Positions 1 through 10,249 of a stretch of DNA of 64,000 nucleotides are shown in pieces. Each line of letters opens with the position of its first letter. Position 1 is the first letter of the stretch. The DNA is taken from positions 1,197,383 through 1,261,382 of the forward strand of contig CAUJNA010003749.1 in the NCBI GenBank assembly GCA_963377175.1. The letters run 5' to 3'. A program made the position numbers and the translations under genes. Origin of the DNA: Effrenium voratum (lineage: Eukaryota; Sar; Dinophyceae; Suessiales; Symbiodiniaceae). The notes beneath the pieces were generated by a model, which was not told the origin of the DNA, did not search any database, and saw nothing but the letters and a program-made list of their open reading frames with translations.

Positions 1-578
1 TTCAAACTCTGCAAGGCAAGGCCCACAAAGCACAAGTAAATGATGTTGCGTTGAGTGGCCAGCAGTTGCGGCTTCATTGCAACCATGATTGTGCAACAAA
101 ATGACCCCAGGGCGCAAGTTACCAACAAAGGTCGCGGCGATGGAGACACGACTGATTCGGAAAGAGATCATTGTTTGGCGGGCATGTTTTGATGAAGTCC
201 CTTACGGTTTGTCATGCCCTTCCCCATCGTTCAGCTCTTTCGGCCGGCTAAGTGGGGTGACGTTTCGCTGGGCAGTGTGGGCTCTTTTTGGCCTGAAAAG
301 GGAACGCAGGCAATGCGATGCGTGCCCACCCCCCTTTGGATGCCAAGTACCGTGTGAACCTATTTGCGGGCAGACGGTTGACCAGAACATGTGCTGCAGA
401 CCCTCACCTGGTTGCAATGGGCCATGGCACAGCCCTCAAGAGTAATACTCTTGTGCTGAGGTTGCCTCATTTAACAGAGTGTGCCGCGAATGGACCGCAA
501 ACCAAACCTGACATGACCGACAACTTCGGTACTCCACACGCATCTCATGTGAAAAGAACGCTTGTGCAAGTGACCTCC
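1..578. other. no confident gene
   Basis: No recognisable domain is visible. A + strand stretch at about 104-205 begins MTPGRKLPTKVAA and has an ordinary amino-acid mix, so it could be an exon. Open frames on both strands overlap here, and nothing else separates them. It may be upstream flank of the acidic gene that follows. Confidence 0.3.
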
Positions 579-2981
579 ATGCCTCACAAGGAGGCGGCGG
601 ATGCGACTGGCAGCGAAGCAGCGGCAAGTCCACAGGACAAAGCAGAACCAGGATGGGTTTGTTCACAGCTTGGGAACCTACAAAGCGGGTGGTTTTCCCT
701 GGTCTGTTCTGCAAGCAATCCTTCTTTTCTTTTTGGTCGCCAGACACGCGAGGACTTGATGAAGTAGAAGAGGCGGCGGAAGGAGGCAAAGAAAAGGAGG
801 CGCTTGCGGTGGCAGAAGGGGCGCCAGACCTGGCGGAAGGAATGAATCAAGACGAGGCCGCCACGCCCAGAGACACCGTTGCAGAAGCCGGAGCTTCAAT
901 TGAAGCGGCAGAAGCTGTAGAAGCCAGCGACGCGGATGTTGCGGAGGCAGGGGCAGCCATGGAAACAGAGCCCATCGAAGAGATGGAAGTGGAAGCCGAG
1001 GCGGAGTCTCTCAAGGCGGAAGCGGGAGGCCCAGCATCCATGCGAGCTTTGGAAGCCCCAGACATTGAAGCCGAAGCCACTGATGTGACTGGTGGAGCGG
1101 AGGCAGTGGCCAGCTGTGCAGAACCATCACCCGGCATGCCGGTCGACCTCAATGCTCCAGCTGCCATAGAGTCGTCGCCGGGCGGCGCAGCCGTTTCTCT
1201 TGCAGAACCGTCACCCGGTAGCATGCCGGACAACAACGATGCTGTAGCCAATTCTGCGGGAGAGGCGTCACCCGGCTGCATGGCACAGGAAAACGACGCT
1301 GTAGCCGCTTCTGCAGCAGACCCGTCATTCAGCGGCATACGGCAGGACAACCACGATGCTGTAGCGGCTGCTGCCGCAGAACCGTCATCCGGCAGCATGC
1401 CAGTGGACAACAATGATGCTGCGGCCGCTTCTGCCGCAGAGCCGTCACCGGGCGGCGTGCCACTGGACAACAATGATGCTGCAGCCGCTTCTGCCGCAGA
1501 GCCGTCACCGGGCGGCGTGCCACTGGACAACAATGATGCTGCGGCCGCTTCTGCCGCAGAGCCGTCGCCGGGCGGCGTGCCACTGGACACAACAGATGAT
1601 GCTGCCGCCGGACAACAATGATGCTGCCCGCTTCTGCCGCAGAGCCGTCACCGGGCGGCGTGCCACTGGACAACAATGATGCTGCAGCCGCTTCTGCCGC
1701 AGAGCCGTCACCGGGCGGCGTGCCACTGGACAACAATGATGCTGCGGCCGCTTCTGCCGCAGAGCCGTCGCCGGGCGGCGTGCCACTGGACAACAGTGAT
1801 GCTGCCGCCGCTTCTGCCGCAGATCCGTCACCGAGCGGCGTGCCGGTGGACAGCAATGCTGCAGACAGAGATGTTGCGTTGCCGCTTGGAGAGGCTCAGG
1901 TTTCGCCATTTGGCAGCGTGCCTGTGCAATGCAAAGACGAGGGCCGGGCTGCAGGTGCGCAAGATGCAGCAGTGGCAACTCGCAACCCAAAGCCATCCAA
2001 AGCCGACCTTTTCGTCAGCGTTGACCCAGTGTTTGTCAAGCCTCAAAACGGTTGTGCAGTTTTTGGCCAGGTTACCTGATGTTTCTTGAAATAGTCTGGT
2101 TCCGTGATTGATTGGTTTATTCATCGGTGTTTAGGAGGTTGGCTGGCTTGTTGCGTTTGTGTGGTAGTGTTTCTTTCTTAATTTTTCTGGTTTGGTGCTT
2201 TGGTCGGGAAGTGTTTCTGTGGTTTTGGTTGGTTTGGTTGGGTCTCTTGGTTGCCAAGGCAGTCTCAGCTGAGCCACCTTCGGAAGCCGCTGAGCCCAAG
2301 GCGGGTGGCGTGTGCCCGTTGCTGATTTGGCCCCCCGATTTGTTTGTGGCTTAGGGAAACCGAAAGGAACACGGGCCAGAAAAGGGGGCGGGGTTTGGGT
2401 TGGTGGTTTGGGGATTGGAGCCCCTGGTTCTTGTAGAGGGTAAATGGGAGACTGTCCTTGACCACCAAGCCACCAATCCAAATAGGAAAGCTGAAGCTTG
2501 TTCTTTCTTTTGAGTGCCCATTTGTTTGTGGCTTGAAAGGGAAACCGAAAGGAACGCCTTTTTTTGGGGGTGGGAGGAAGGCGGTTTTCCATGCAAGGCA
2601 CGGGGCGCCAATTATTGTGGGGGGGGAGGGGCCTTTTTTGACATAAATCCTGTTTCGATGAACCCTGTTGGGATTTCTTTCAGGGGAGCCGAGGGCAAAG
2701 CTTGCTTGTTGGGTCCCACATTTTCAGAATTTCAGACGAACCATCAGGACGCAAACCTTTGCACCTTCTGTTTTGGTGTTTCATGCTTTCTTTGGAGCCG
2801 CCAGGCAGAGCAAGGTGCTGCCAAAGCCGCTGCGCGGGAAGTTGCGAACAGTTCGGGTTCACCGATCGACGAAGCTCTGCCGGATTTCGACCCTACACCA
2901 AGAGCGGCTTCTCCGATCGACGAAGCTTTGCCCGATTTCGGCGAGATGGCAGAGGAGGAGGAGGACGGTGGGTCCAACTAG
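579..2981 (+). CDS. acidic alanine/glutamate-rich repeat protein, three-exon model (frameshifted)
   Basis: I do not recognise a family. The model joins exon 1 (579-651, start MPHKEAADATG), exon 2 (753-1899) and exon 3 (2805-2981, ending EEEEDGGSN and a stop). The borders between exons 2 and 3 are CAG/GTTTCG and CCAG/GCA, both phase 0. Intron 1 (652-752) fits phase only as a GA-AG intron, a donor type reported in dinoflagellates. Exon 2 encodes an Ala/Glu-rich acidic region, then a 20-residue repeat carrying AAEPSPGGVPLDNNDA. Exon 3 has two copies of SPIDEALPDF. Exon 2 changes reading frame within the repeat at about 1590-1640, so as written it stops at 1621 in the first frame. Composition suggests a disordered protein. 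Intron 2 holds an antisense tRNA-like repeat. The start codon and intron 1 are the weakest parts. Confidence 0.5.
1203..1865 (+). repeat. 60-bp coding minisatellite
   Basis: Units of exactly 60 bp (20 codons) are nearly identical from 1381 to 1560 and from 1643 to about 1822. They become more diverged outward in both directions, as expected for an array that grows in its middle. One unit, 1561-1642, is 82 bp: an internal duplication of the GACAACA..GATGCTGCC part adds about 24 bp and a nearby 2-bp loss follows. The net +22 shifts the frame. Confidence 0.9.
2395..2481 (-). repeat. tRNA-derived SINE-like repeat, copy 1
   Basis: On the - strand an A-box-like TGGCTTGGTGG is followed by CTCTACAAGAACCAGG, a B-box-like GGGCTCCAATCC and a 3' part ending near ACCACCAA. 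It matches the copy at 44473-44572. The cloverleaf is not intact, so this reads as a tRNA-derived short interspersed element, not a working tRNA. It lies antisense in intron 2 of the acidic gene model. Confidence 0.55.
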
Positions 2982-5064
2982 ATATCCAAATTTCTGGCTA
3001 GACGAACCAGCTTTGACTGAGTTGTCGCTGGCTGGGGTATGGTGGGGTGATGTTGAAAGGGGACGTGTAAGATGCTTTTTAGTGAGATGTGTGTTCATCG
3101 GCCTTGCGTTGCGGGAGGTCCCATCCAGCAATTAGCCCTCGGTGCTTGGCCAGTACAACCCCCTAGGGAATAAAGTTGCCCACTGGCCGACCAAGCGCCG
3201 GCCATGGTGGTGACTGTTGATCCAGTTGTTTCCGTTCAACGCACTTCGGAGGTTTCCGCCAAAGCCACCAAGATCGCGAACGATGCGTGGCTCGGTGTCT
3301 TTAAGTTTTTCCGGTGAGGTTGGGGAGGGGGGGGGGAATTTCAGGGCTCGTGCCGTTTGGTTGGCCGGGGTGCACGCTCCATTGTGGAAGAACGGTAAAA
3401 CCTGCAGATTCCGGCAGGCGGGCCCGAACGGTTTCTTCTTCTGCTTCGGGTTTTGCGCGTGAACAAAACTTGACGCTTTCAGGAAGGGCATGGGTTGCAA
3501 AGCATGCGAAATCTGTGCGAAATTGTCCGGCCCTGATCTGGTCGAAGGTGGAGATCCAGCAAATGGCTCGCCGCGGCCCTGGGCACAGGGTATTCCCAAG
3601 AAACATCCGTGGACACTGTGGGTGCCCCCGTTTAGTTCAGATCTATCACTATTGGAGGGGAACATAGGTCGTGTTTATTGATGCGGGGTCAAACATGAGG
3701 CTTGAAAACTTAGATTTGCGAAGTTTAGGGAATCCACCCTCCAACGCCCTAACTGCCAAGGCCTTTTTCTGCTGATCCGCTTACAAATACCCCCCCCCCC
3801 CCCTACAAATCCCCCCCCCCCCAGTTGCATGTACAGTTGTATATTCGCCTGGGGGCCAAACGATATTTAATCGGTCCACGTCTGCCCTTCCGGAGGCTAC
3901 GGTGCGGGCGCCTATTTATCGTAAGGTCGGCTTCCGCGTTCAAACAGCAGTCGATGTCATTGGATTGGATTGGTTTACCTCACTCCCTGAGTTCATGGAC
4001 TTTATACTTTTTGGGAAGACCATTTTGGTGGTAAACAAAAAGTTTGGACTTTTTTTGGCCAATCAACTCAGGAAGCGAGCTACTATTGGTTCACTGTCGG
4101 TTTGGTCTTGGATATCAGGAGAAAATCAGGCGGTTCGGAACAAAACGCGCTTTTCATCTGGATTTCACCTTTGGGTGTCCGAAGGTTTCCATTTGAGCTG
4201 ATTTCGAGGCCTGGCAACGAGGCACGGGCGGATTTCGGTGTGCTCAGAGGTGTGTTCGTGGGCATCAAAACCAATGGTACCATTTTGGGGTAAGTGCACT
4301 ACCCATGTTAGTCTATTTTAGTGGGGAGTGGAATGTTCACTGGGGCCATGCGTGTGCGCGCATCAAAATAGGGATTTGGATTCCCAAAATGGTGGTTTCC
4401 TGTTGGTTTCGATTGAAGCCTGCCCCAAAAAGGGTGCCGAGCCTCAAGCGCCACAAGCCCAGCTGCGTTCCTGGATTTCCTTCCGAAGGTCACTGCATTT
4501 GGACACCCACTCCAGGTCAACGCGTCACCACCCTCACCCATAGCACTCGAATGGATGTCTGGCCAATGAACGGAGTTAACCACCTGTACAGCCCATGGTT
4601 ACCGAAACATGTGTATCAAACAATAAGCGGCCGAGCTGTGACAAGAAGTGCCTGTGATGCCCAAAAACATGTCAGATGGCCCTTGGGCACATTTTCTGTA
4701 TCAAAGGGCTCTCCCAGCAAGTGACATTGAGGTACTCACGGTCCTGAGGGCTTTCTTTGGGCACCTGTCAGACGTGAAATTGCTGGCCCCGGGCTTCTAA
4801 GAGGTGCCATCGGATGTGACACAAGTCCCTTCACAGGCGCCCCTCTTTTCAGGGTTTTTTGTTGGGAAGGGTTTCCCTTTAACCTCAACAAAAAGCAAAG
4901 GATGCCGATTCTTTTTGTCCCAATCCACTGGTTGCATCTGAGTCCAAAGCCTCCCAGTGGCTTATGTCCCTGGCTCTTTGAATCGGCGAAAGGTTTAGGC
5001 ACCAAGGGGCCCGTAGGCTCCTTGGTGCCTGGTGCCTATGGATCGCAGATTGTTTGTTCGCTAG
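2982..5064. other. non-coding, with homopolymer C tracts
   Basis: I see no supported gene. There are two C runs (3790-3803 and 3810-3822). A segment at about 4041-4080 (AGTTTGGACTTTTTTTGGCC..) recurs at about 36489-36527. A short open stretch at 3490-3585 starting MGCKACEICAKLSGPD might be an exon but has no second line of support. Confidence 0.4.
4826..4942 (+). repeat. short dispersed element, family C, copy 1
   Basis: Shares the ordered blocks AGGCGCCCC, GGGTTTCCCTTTAACCTCAAC, AAAGGATGCC and CCACTGGTTGCATCTGAG with 6239-6375 and 46874-46990. In the third copy the ends are inverted repeats of TGCCCAGTGGC. It looks like a small non-autonomous inverted-repeat element; no coding capacity. Confidence 0.55.
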
Positions 5065-5196
5065 ACATTGCCAGACAAGCCGCAATCCATGGCAAAATGT
5101 ACTCCAAGCATGTGCACAGGGTCCTTGAAAAGGAGGCGGAATTCTTGCGGGTTGAACACTACATGCGTGTTCACATGTTGTTGGCCAGATCTGGGG
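5065..5196 (+). CDS. candidate internal exon, unknown protein
   Basis: After a CTAG acceptor the frame reads a helical, charged segment beginning IARQAAIHGKMYSKHV and continuing through HRVLEKEAEFLRVEHY, with ordinary composition and no low complexity. No family is recognised. The 3' border is uncertain (somewhere near 5196). Dispersed repeats lie on both sides, which is the pattern of a short exon in repeat-filled introns. Confidence 0.4.
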
Positions 5197-5278
5197 AGAG
5201 GGCATCACTTGGATCCAATATTGTGTGTAAACCAGGAACCCGACAGAGAAACCAAAAGGACAAGTGTTGGTATTATAA

Positions 5279-5396
5279 CTTGCTGGTGCTCAGCAGGGAA
5301 TCTGGAAATAAACCCAGGGGCCCCTTAAAGGCAACCACAAGGGATTGTTTATACGGGTCATTCCATTTCTCATTCCCTGCCTATCGCACCAGCAAG
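5279..5396. repeat. inverted-repeat element, family D, copy 1
   Basis: The 118-bp element starts CTTGCTGGTGC and ends GCACCAGCAAG, perfect terminal inverted repeats of 11 bp, with further pairing inward (GCAGGGAAT / ATTCCCTGC). The tetranucleotide ATAA flanks both ends and may be a target duplication. The interior carries CCCCTTAAAGG and TCATTCCATTTCTCAT, which recur at 43.4, 43.95, 48.8 and 49.05 kb. Confidence 0.7.
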
Positions 5397-5416
5397 ATAA
5401 GTCTCTAAGGGCAAGG

Positions 5417-5528
5417 TATGGTTGCTTGTGGGAAACAGTTTGCATGTTTGCCTATTGTGGTTTAGTGGGAGGTGCGCAGTTCACTGCTAAAATTTGTTTT
5501 TGTTGCTCCCCTTGCAACGTCGACCAAG
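5417..5528 (+). repeat. short dispersed element, family B, copy 1
   Basis: Begins TATGGTTG..GGGAAAC and ends near GCTCCCC..GACCAAG, with GTGGTTTAGTGG in the middle. The first ~20 bp resemble the reverse complement of the last ~25 bp, so it has imperfect terminal inverted repeats. Related copies lie at 6483-6587 and 44124-44247. Confidence 0.6.
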
Positions 5529-5556
5529 AAGGATTTATATACTTGGCAATTGGCCA

Positions 5557-5640
5557 GGGAAGCGGCGAAAGCTGCAAGGCTCCAGGCACTGGGCGGGGCA
5601 CCGGGCTGCGAGAGAAGAGAGCCACACAGAAGCCTCAGGG
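5557..5640 (+). CDS. weak exon candidate
   Basis: One + frame reads LAREAAKAARLQALGGAPG, a GC-rich, Ala-rich stretch between two dispersed repeats. No family or second border supports it, so this is only a composition-based suggestion. Confidence 0.2.
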
Positions 5641-5689
5641 TGGCGTTTTTTTGTTTCTTCTTGTTTTCTGTTTTTTCTCCGTAGTTTTT

Positions 5690-5806
5690 CAGGGCTCCTT
5701 AAAAGATACATTTTGCCCTGTTGAAACATGGCTTTTCTCCACCAAAATCAAAGGACACCACCATTTACAAGGCAATGTTCAGGTGTATGATGTAAGGATC
5801 CCTGTT
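5690..5806 (+). repeat. short dispersed element, family E, copy 1
   Basis: CAGGGCTCCTTAAAAGAT, then ACCACCATTTACAAG, then TCAGGTGTATGATGTAA and GATCCCTGTT occur in the same order and spacing at 15049-15149. The two copies are clearly homologous; function unknown. Confidence 0.65.
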
Positions 5807-6044
5807 TTTGTTTGTTTTTTTTAAACGGGGCGACGTTCAGAGACTCGGAAAACCGCGGACGTTTTTCGCCTTGTTCGTTGTCTTGAAGCCGATTCGCCCA
5901 AAGCAAAGGGGGTGCCAAGTCCAAAAGGGTTGCAGGTGTTCGTTTCACGCCAGTCTCACTTGCCCAAAGCCAACCTTTTGACCTTTTGGTTTCCCCTTTC
6001 TGGGTCCTTTGGGCAACTGAGCAGTACCTGAGATCAGGTTTGCC

Positions 6045-6100
6045 CTTGGTGATTTGGATTGGTGGCTTTGGAATCGGACCGTGGGTTCTTGGCGGACATG
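6045..6100 (-). repeat. tRNA-derived SINE-like repeat, partial copy
   Basis: The - strand reads CGCCAAGAACCCACGGTCCG followed by ATTCC and AAAGCCACCAATCC. This parallels the 3' half of the copies at 2395 and 44473, including a B-box-like GGTCCGATTCC. The 5' half is diverged. Confidence 0.4.
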
Positions 6101-6238
6101 GGAAGCCGATCGAGCCGCCGGCCACCCTTCGCCACCCTTCGCCAATCCAACCTGACGGGTTGAAGCCGATCTTTCGAGCTCGACGAACTGACTGAGAACA
6201 TATGCCAACACACCGAAGGCTTACGAAGGCCATCGGGG

Positions 6239-6375
6239 ATGCCCAGTGGCGCTCCTTTTTTGTTCCTCGACTTTTTTCGGTTGGAAGGGTTCCGATTCCT
6301 TCCAACTCAACCAAGCAACCAAGGATGCCTCATTTGTTTTTCTCCCCTGGACAGCCACTGGTTGCATCTGAGCCA
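6239..6375 (+). repeat. short dispersed element, family C, copy 2
   Basis: Runs from ATGCCCAGTGGCGCTCC to GCCACTGGTTGCATCTGAG with AACTCAACCAAG and AAGGATGCC inside. The ends form imperfect inverted repeats. It matches 4826-4942 and 46874-46990. Confidence 0.6.
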
Positions 6376-6482
6376 TGATCTTGCGGAGCTCTTGAGCCCA
6401 GGGACCTGGACGGCCCGGTGATTTGGGAGTCTGGATTTGAGTCCGCTGGTCCTTAAGTTGTGTTTTGCCAACGGTGGCAAGG

Positions 6483-6587
6483 CATGGTTGTCGTTGGGAA
6501 ACATTTTACATCTTTGCTTAGTGTGGTTTAGTGGGACATCCCCACTAACATTTAAATTTTTGCTCCCCTTCCAATTTGTCAACCAAG
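6483..6587 (+). repeat. short dispersed element, family B, copy 2
   Basis: A 105-bp copy from CATGGTTGTCGTTGGGAAAC to GCTCCCC..GTCAACCAAG. The centre has an internal palindrome, TTAGTGGGACATCCCCACTAA. The imperfect terminal inverted repeats are clearest in this copy. Confidence 0.65.
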
Positions 6588-7039
6588 CAAAGGGCCAAGG
6601 GTGGAGACGGGTCAACCACAAGCCATCACTCCCGCAGTTGCGTTCAAGTCCTTGGGGCAAAAATCAGAGAGTTAGCAAAATAGCAACCCAGAAAGCTTTC
6701 AAGGGGTTGCGAGTCAGGTGACGGGGGGGATGGAGGGTGCTGGGGAAGCTATGATTCGGTTTTCCCCTGCATGAAGCATTTGATTGCCCGCTTGCCCACT
6801 TGACCATTGGCACCCCTCCCTTTTAACAGGCGGGTGCCTCTTTGAAATCAACCAGCAACCAGCCATAAGGCGAACATTGGGGAAATGTTGTTGCTTTTCA
6901 CATTGGCCCATTGACAGCTTCTCCAAATGCTGGACCCTGGTTTGGTGGCTGACTTAAGGGGCCCAAAAGGGAGCCAGCCATGCTTGCAGGATTTTAGGGG
7001 ACTATTTGTTTTTGAAGGAAGCTCCTATATTCGGTTCAA

Positions 7040-7103
7040 GGATCCTTCTCAGAAATCCAACAGCCCTAGCGCTTTTTGAAAAGAACGGTGGTTGGAAAGG
7101 ATA
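7040..7103 (+). repeat. short dispersed element, family F, copy 1
   Basis: GATCCTTCTCAGAAATCC..TTTTTGAAAAGAACGGTGGTTG recurs upstream of the other two LRR copies (8881, 10843, diverged) and outside the array at about 16170 and 24469. It is therefore a dispersed repeat captured in the duplicated unit. Confidence 0.55.
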
Positions 7104-7331
7104 CGATCCAACGCAGTCCGAGCGGATGGACGCATTGCTCAAGCTGTCCAGCCCGAAGCCCGGAAAGCCGACCACATCACGTGCCCCGAAGCTTTCCCAT
7201 TGGGCATGGGTTTTGTTGCCGGGCACTCAGCTTGCAAAGGACATTTTCAAAAGGAACGCCACGGGTTCTTTGGGGGTCAACCTATTTTGACACAGGGTAC
7301 TTGAATCTACCCAGCTGCACGGTTGGCAGCC

Positions 7332-8312
7332 ATGGCAAGGGTGATTACGGTGCACTGCGCGCCGTCCGGGAAAGAGGAAGCAATCGAATTGGAGGCAGAC
7401 ATGACTGTCCGTGAGTTCAGGAGGCAGCTGCACGGGTGGCTGCCCTGTGGAGATGAGTCACAGAGCAAGATGAGTTTGGTGGAGGTGGTTGTCGGAGCCA
7501 CGCCCCTATTGAACAACGAGGAGATGGTGTCGGAGGCAATTCCAGGTGCAGAAGTGTTGGCTTTCCTGAGCATCAAGGCGGTGAAGTGCTCACGTGCCTC
7601 GTCATCCGGCTGTGAGCCTGAAGATTTGCGTGTAGTGGAAATCACAGCTGCAGGACAGGTCGGCCCGAATGCGTTCCAGGGCTGCATTTATATGGCCAGT
7701 GTGGCCATCCCAGACTCCGTGACTGTGATCAGACACACGGCCTTTGCACACTGCAGATCATTGAAGAGCGTGGCTATCCCCAACTCCGTGACACAGATTG
7801 AATTGATGGCCTTCGTTGGATGCATCTCACTGGAAAGCGTGGCCATTCCCAATTCTGTGACTCGGATCGGGACTAGTGCCTTTCAAAACTGCAGCTCTTT
7901 GACAAGCGTGAGCATTCCTGACACCATGACCGAGATTGGTGCTCATGTCTTTACCGGTTGCAGCTCATTGACCAGCATGACCATTCCCAATTCTGTGACT
8001 CAGATTGGGCATAGTGCATTTGAAAGTTGTTGCTCATTGACAAGCGTGAGCATTCCCGAGACAGTGACAGTGATTGGAAAGCGTGCCTTCCGAGGTTGCA
8101 GCTCATTGCCAAGCATAACCATTCCCAATTCTGTGACTAAGATCGGGCATCGTGCCTTTGAAAATTGCAGCTCGCTAACGAGCGTGACCATCCCTGACTT
8201 CGTGACTCGTATTGGCAAGGGAGCCTTTGCCGGCTGCAACTTTCCTTGGGTTGATAAGTGCAATGAAGAGTCGGAGGAGTCGGGGGAGTCGGAGTTTGAC
8301 TTATTTGATTAA
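7332..8312 (+). CDS. ubiquitin-like / BspA-type leucine-rich-repeat protein, copy 1
   Basis: A single-exon gene of 326 aa. I start at the ATG at 7332, which sits in a good eukaryotic context (GCAGCCATGG). Residues 1 to ~80 (MARVITVHCAPSGKEEAIEL..) resemble a ubiquitin-like beta-grasp domain, a common N-terminal fold on repeat proteins in dinoflagellates. Then come about nine ~23-residue repeats of the LRR_5/BspA type, pattern AFxxCSSLTSVxIPxSVTxIG, and a short acidic tail rich in EES and ending FDLFD. LRR_5 proteins usually mediate protein binding. No signal peptide or membrane segment is visible, so a cytosolic role is inferred; the ligand is unknown. Tandem copies follow at 9155 and 11116. 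Confidence 0.85.
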   Translation: MARVITVHCAPSGKEEAIELEADMTVREFRRQLHGWLPCGDESQSKMSLVEVVVGATPLLNNEEMVSEAIPGAEVLAFLSIKAVKCSRASSSGCEPEDLRVVEITAAGQVGPNAFQGCIYMASVAIPDSVTVIRHTAFAHCRSLKSVAIPNSVTQIELMAFVGCISLESVAIPNSVTRIGTSAFQNCSSLTSVSIPDTMTEIGAHVFTGCSSLTSMTIPNSVTQIGHSAFESCCSLTSVSIPETVTVIGKRAFRGCSSLPSITIPNSVTKIGHRAFENCSSLTSVTIPDFVTRIGKGAFAGCNFPWVDKCNEESEESGESEFDLFD

Positions 8313-8421
8313 TTAGTCTCCGTGCTGCAGCGCAAGCTCTTGAACCTGGTTCTTGCACTGGCGAGCTTAGCACGGGCAGCGACAAACGCTTTAAGGCTTG
8401 GGGGCCTTTTGGGGTTGCAGG

Positions 8422-8607
8422 ATGCTATGGGACCGAGCAGGCATTTCGCGATTCAATTTGCAAATGGAACCCGTTAGAGTTCAACAGGACATCAAAACCG
8501 CTGTGTTTTGCCATCCTTTTGTTCCCCCTGTCTCGTCCGCAGCCGCTGTGATCATGGGATGTATCCGTCAAGTGACTGGGATGGAGTATGCTGAGGGCTT
8601 CGGCTAG
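8422..8607 (+). CDS. conserved 61-aa open frame downstream of LRR copy 1
   Basis: A small frame (MLWDRAGISRFNLQME..) ends just before the next duplicated unit. Its twin at 10386-10571 gives the same protein, with an AAT/AAC synonymous difference at one Asn codon. No domain is recognised. Conservation may simply reflect recent duplication, and it could be 3' untranslated sequence of the LRR gene. Confidence 0.25.
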   Translation: MLWDRAGISRFNLQMEPVRVQQDIKTAVFCHPFVPPVSSAAAVIMGCIRQVTGMEYAEGFG

Positions 8608-9154
8608 GCCTTGCGGACGCGTTTGTTTTTGCCACCCGCCCATTGGCACCCCTCCCCTTTAAGAGGCGGGCACCTCTTTGAAATCAACCAGCAACCAGCC
8701 ATGAGACAAACATTGGGGGGCAAGTTTGTTGCATTTCACCTTGGCCCATCGCCTTTTGAGAGCTTCTCCCAATGGTGGACCCCGGTTTAAGGGACACCCA
8801 AAAGGGAGCCGACATGAGCCGACCATGTTTAGGGGCAGTTTAGGCGACTATTCGCTTTTGAAGCCTCTCCATTCAGTTTAGGGATCCTTCTCAGAAATTC
8901 AGCAGCCCTGAGAAAACCGCTGGTTGAATCGTTTGACGGTTGAAACATTTTGATGCCACGCGGTCCGAGCGGATCGACGGGAGGCATTGCTCAAGCTCAG
9001 CCCGAAGCCCGGAAAGCCGACCACATCACGCCAAGCTTTCCGATGTGGCGCCCTGTAGCTTAAGGAAAATCAAAAGGAACGCCACGTGTTCTTTGGGGGT
9101 CAACCTATTTTGACACACGGTACTTGAATCTACCTAGCTGCACGCTTGGCAGCC

Positions 9155-10249
9155 ATGGCAAGAGTGATTACGGTGCACTGCGCGCCGTCCGGGAAAGAGG
9201 AAGCACTGAAATTGGAGGCAGACATGACTGTCCGTGAGTTCAGGAGGCAGCTGCACGGGTGGCTGCCCTGTGGAGATGAGTCACAGCGCAAGATGAGTTT
9301 GGTGGAGGTGGTTGTCGGAGCCACGCCCCTATTGAACAACGAGGAGATGGTGTCGGAGGCAATTCCAGGTGCAGAAGTGTTGGCTTTCTTGAGCATCAAG
9401 CCGGTGAAGTGCTCATGTGCCTCGTCATCCGGCTGTGAGCCTGAAGATTTGCGTGTGGTGGAAATTACGGCTGCAGGACAGGTCGGCCCGAGTGCGTTCC
9501 AGGGCTGCAGTTATTTGGCCAGTGTGGCCATCCCAGACTCCGTGACTGTGATCAAGCACACGGCCTTTGCACACTGCAGGTCATTGAAGAGCGTGGCTAT
9601 CCCCAACTCCGTGACACAGATTGACAACCTGGCCTTCGTTGAATGCATCTCACTGGAAAGCGTGGCCATTCCCAATTCTGTGACTCGGATTGGGCATAGT
9701 GCCTTTCGAAACTGCAGCTCTTTGACAAGTGTGAGCATTCCCGACACCATGGCCAAGATTGGTGCTCATGTCTTTGCCGGTTGCAGCTCATTGACAAGCA
9801 TGACCATTCCCAATTCTGTGACTCAGATTGGGCATAGTGCATTTGGGGGTTGTTGCTCATTGACAAGCGTGAGCATTCCCGACACCATGACCGAGATTGA
9901 GTCTCATGTTTTTGCCGGTTGCAGCTCATTGACAAGCATGACCATTCCCAATTCTGTGACTCAGATTGGGGATGGTGCATTTGAACACTGTTGCTCACTG
10001 ACAAGTGTGAGCATTCCCGAGACAGTGACCGTGATTGGAAAGCGTGCTTTCCGAGGTTGCAGCTCATTGCCAAGCATAACCATTCCCAATTCTGTGACTC
10101 AGATCGGGCAGCGTGCCTTTGAAAATTGCAGCTCGCTGACGAGCGTGACCGTCCCTGACTCCGTGACTCGTATTGGCAAGGGAGCCTTTGCCGGCTGCAA
10201 CTTTCCTTGGGTTGATGAGTGCAATGAAGAGTCGGAGGAATCGGATTAA
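9155..10249 (+). CDS. ubiquitin-like / BspA-type leucine-rich-repeat protein, copy 2
   Basis: A single-exon gene of 364 aa from the ATG at 9155, with the same N-terminal beta-grasp-like region and LRR_5 repeats as copy 1. It carries about eleven repeats, two more than copy 1: an extra HVFAGC plus AFEHC pair in the middle, 46 residues. Its acidic tail is 8 residues shorter. Most differences from copy 1 are conservative, so both probably make functional proteins. Repeat-number change within a conserved frame is the typical way such arrays diversify binding surfaces (inference). Confidence 0.85.
   Translation: MARVITVHCAPSGKEEALKLEADMTVREFRRQLHGWLPCGDESQRKMSLVEVVVGATPLLNNEEMVSEAIPGAEVLAFLSIKPVKCSCASSSGCEPEDLRVVEITAAGQVGPSAFQGCSYLASVAIPDSVTVIKHTAFAHCRSLKSVAIPNSVTQIDNLAFVECISLESVAIPNSVTRIGHSAFRNCSSLTSVSIPDTMAKIGAHVFAGCSSLTSMTIPNSVTQIGHSAFGGCCSLTSVSIPDTMTEIESHVFAGCSSLTSMTIPNSVTQIGDGAFEHCCSLTSVSIPETVTVIGKRAFRGCSSLPSITIPNSVTQIGQRAFENCSSLTSVTVPDSVTRIGKGAFAGCNFPWVDECNEESEESD

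Noticed and set aside
847..1996. Long - strand frames over the acidic gene
   Set aside because: Shadows of the GC-rich 60-bp repeat; the + strand gives the acidic, phase-consistent protein and a sensible C-terminal exon.
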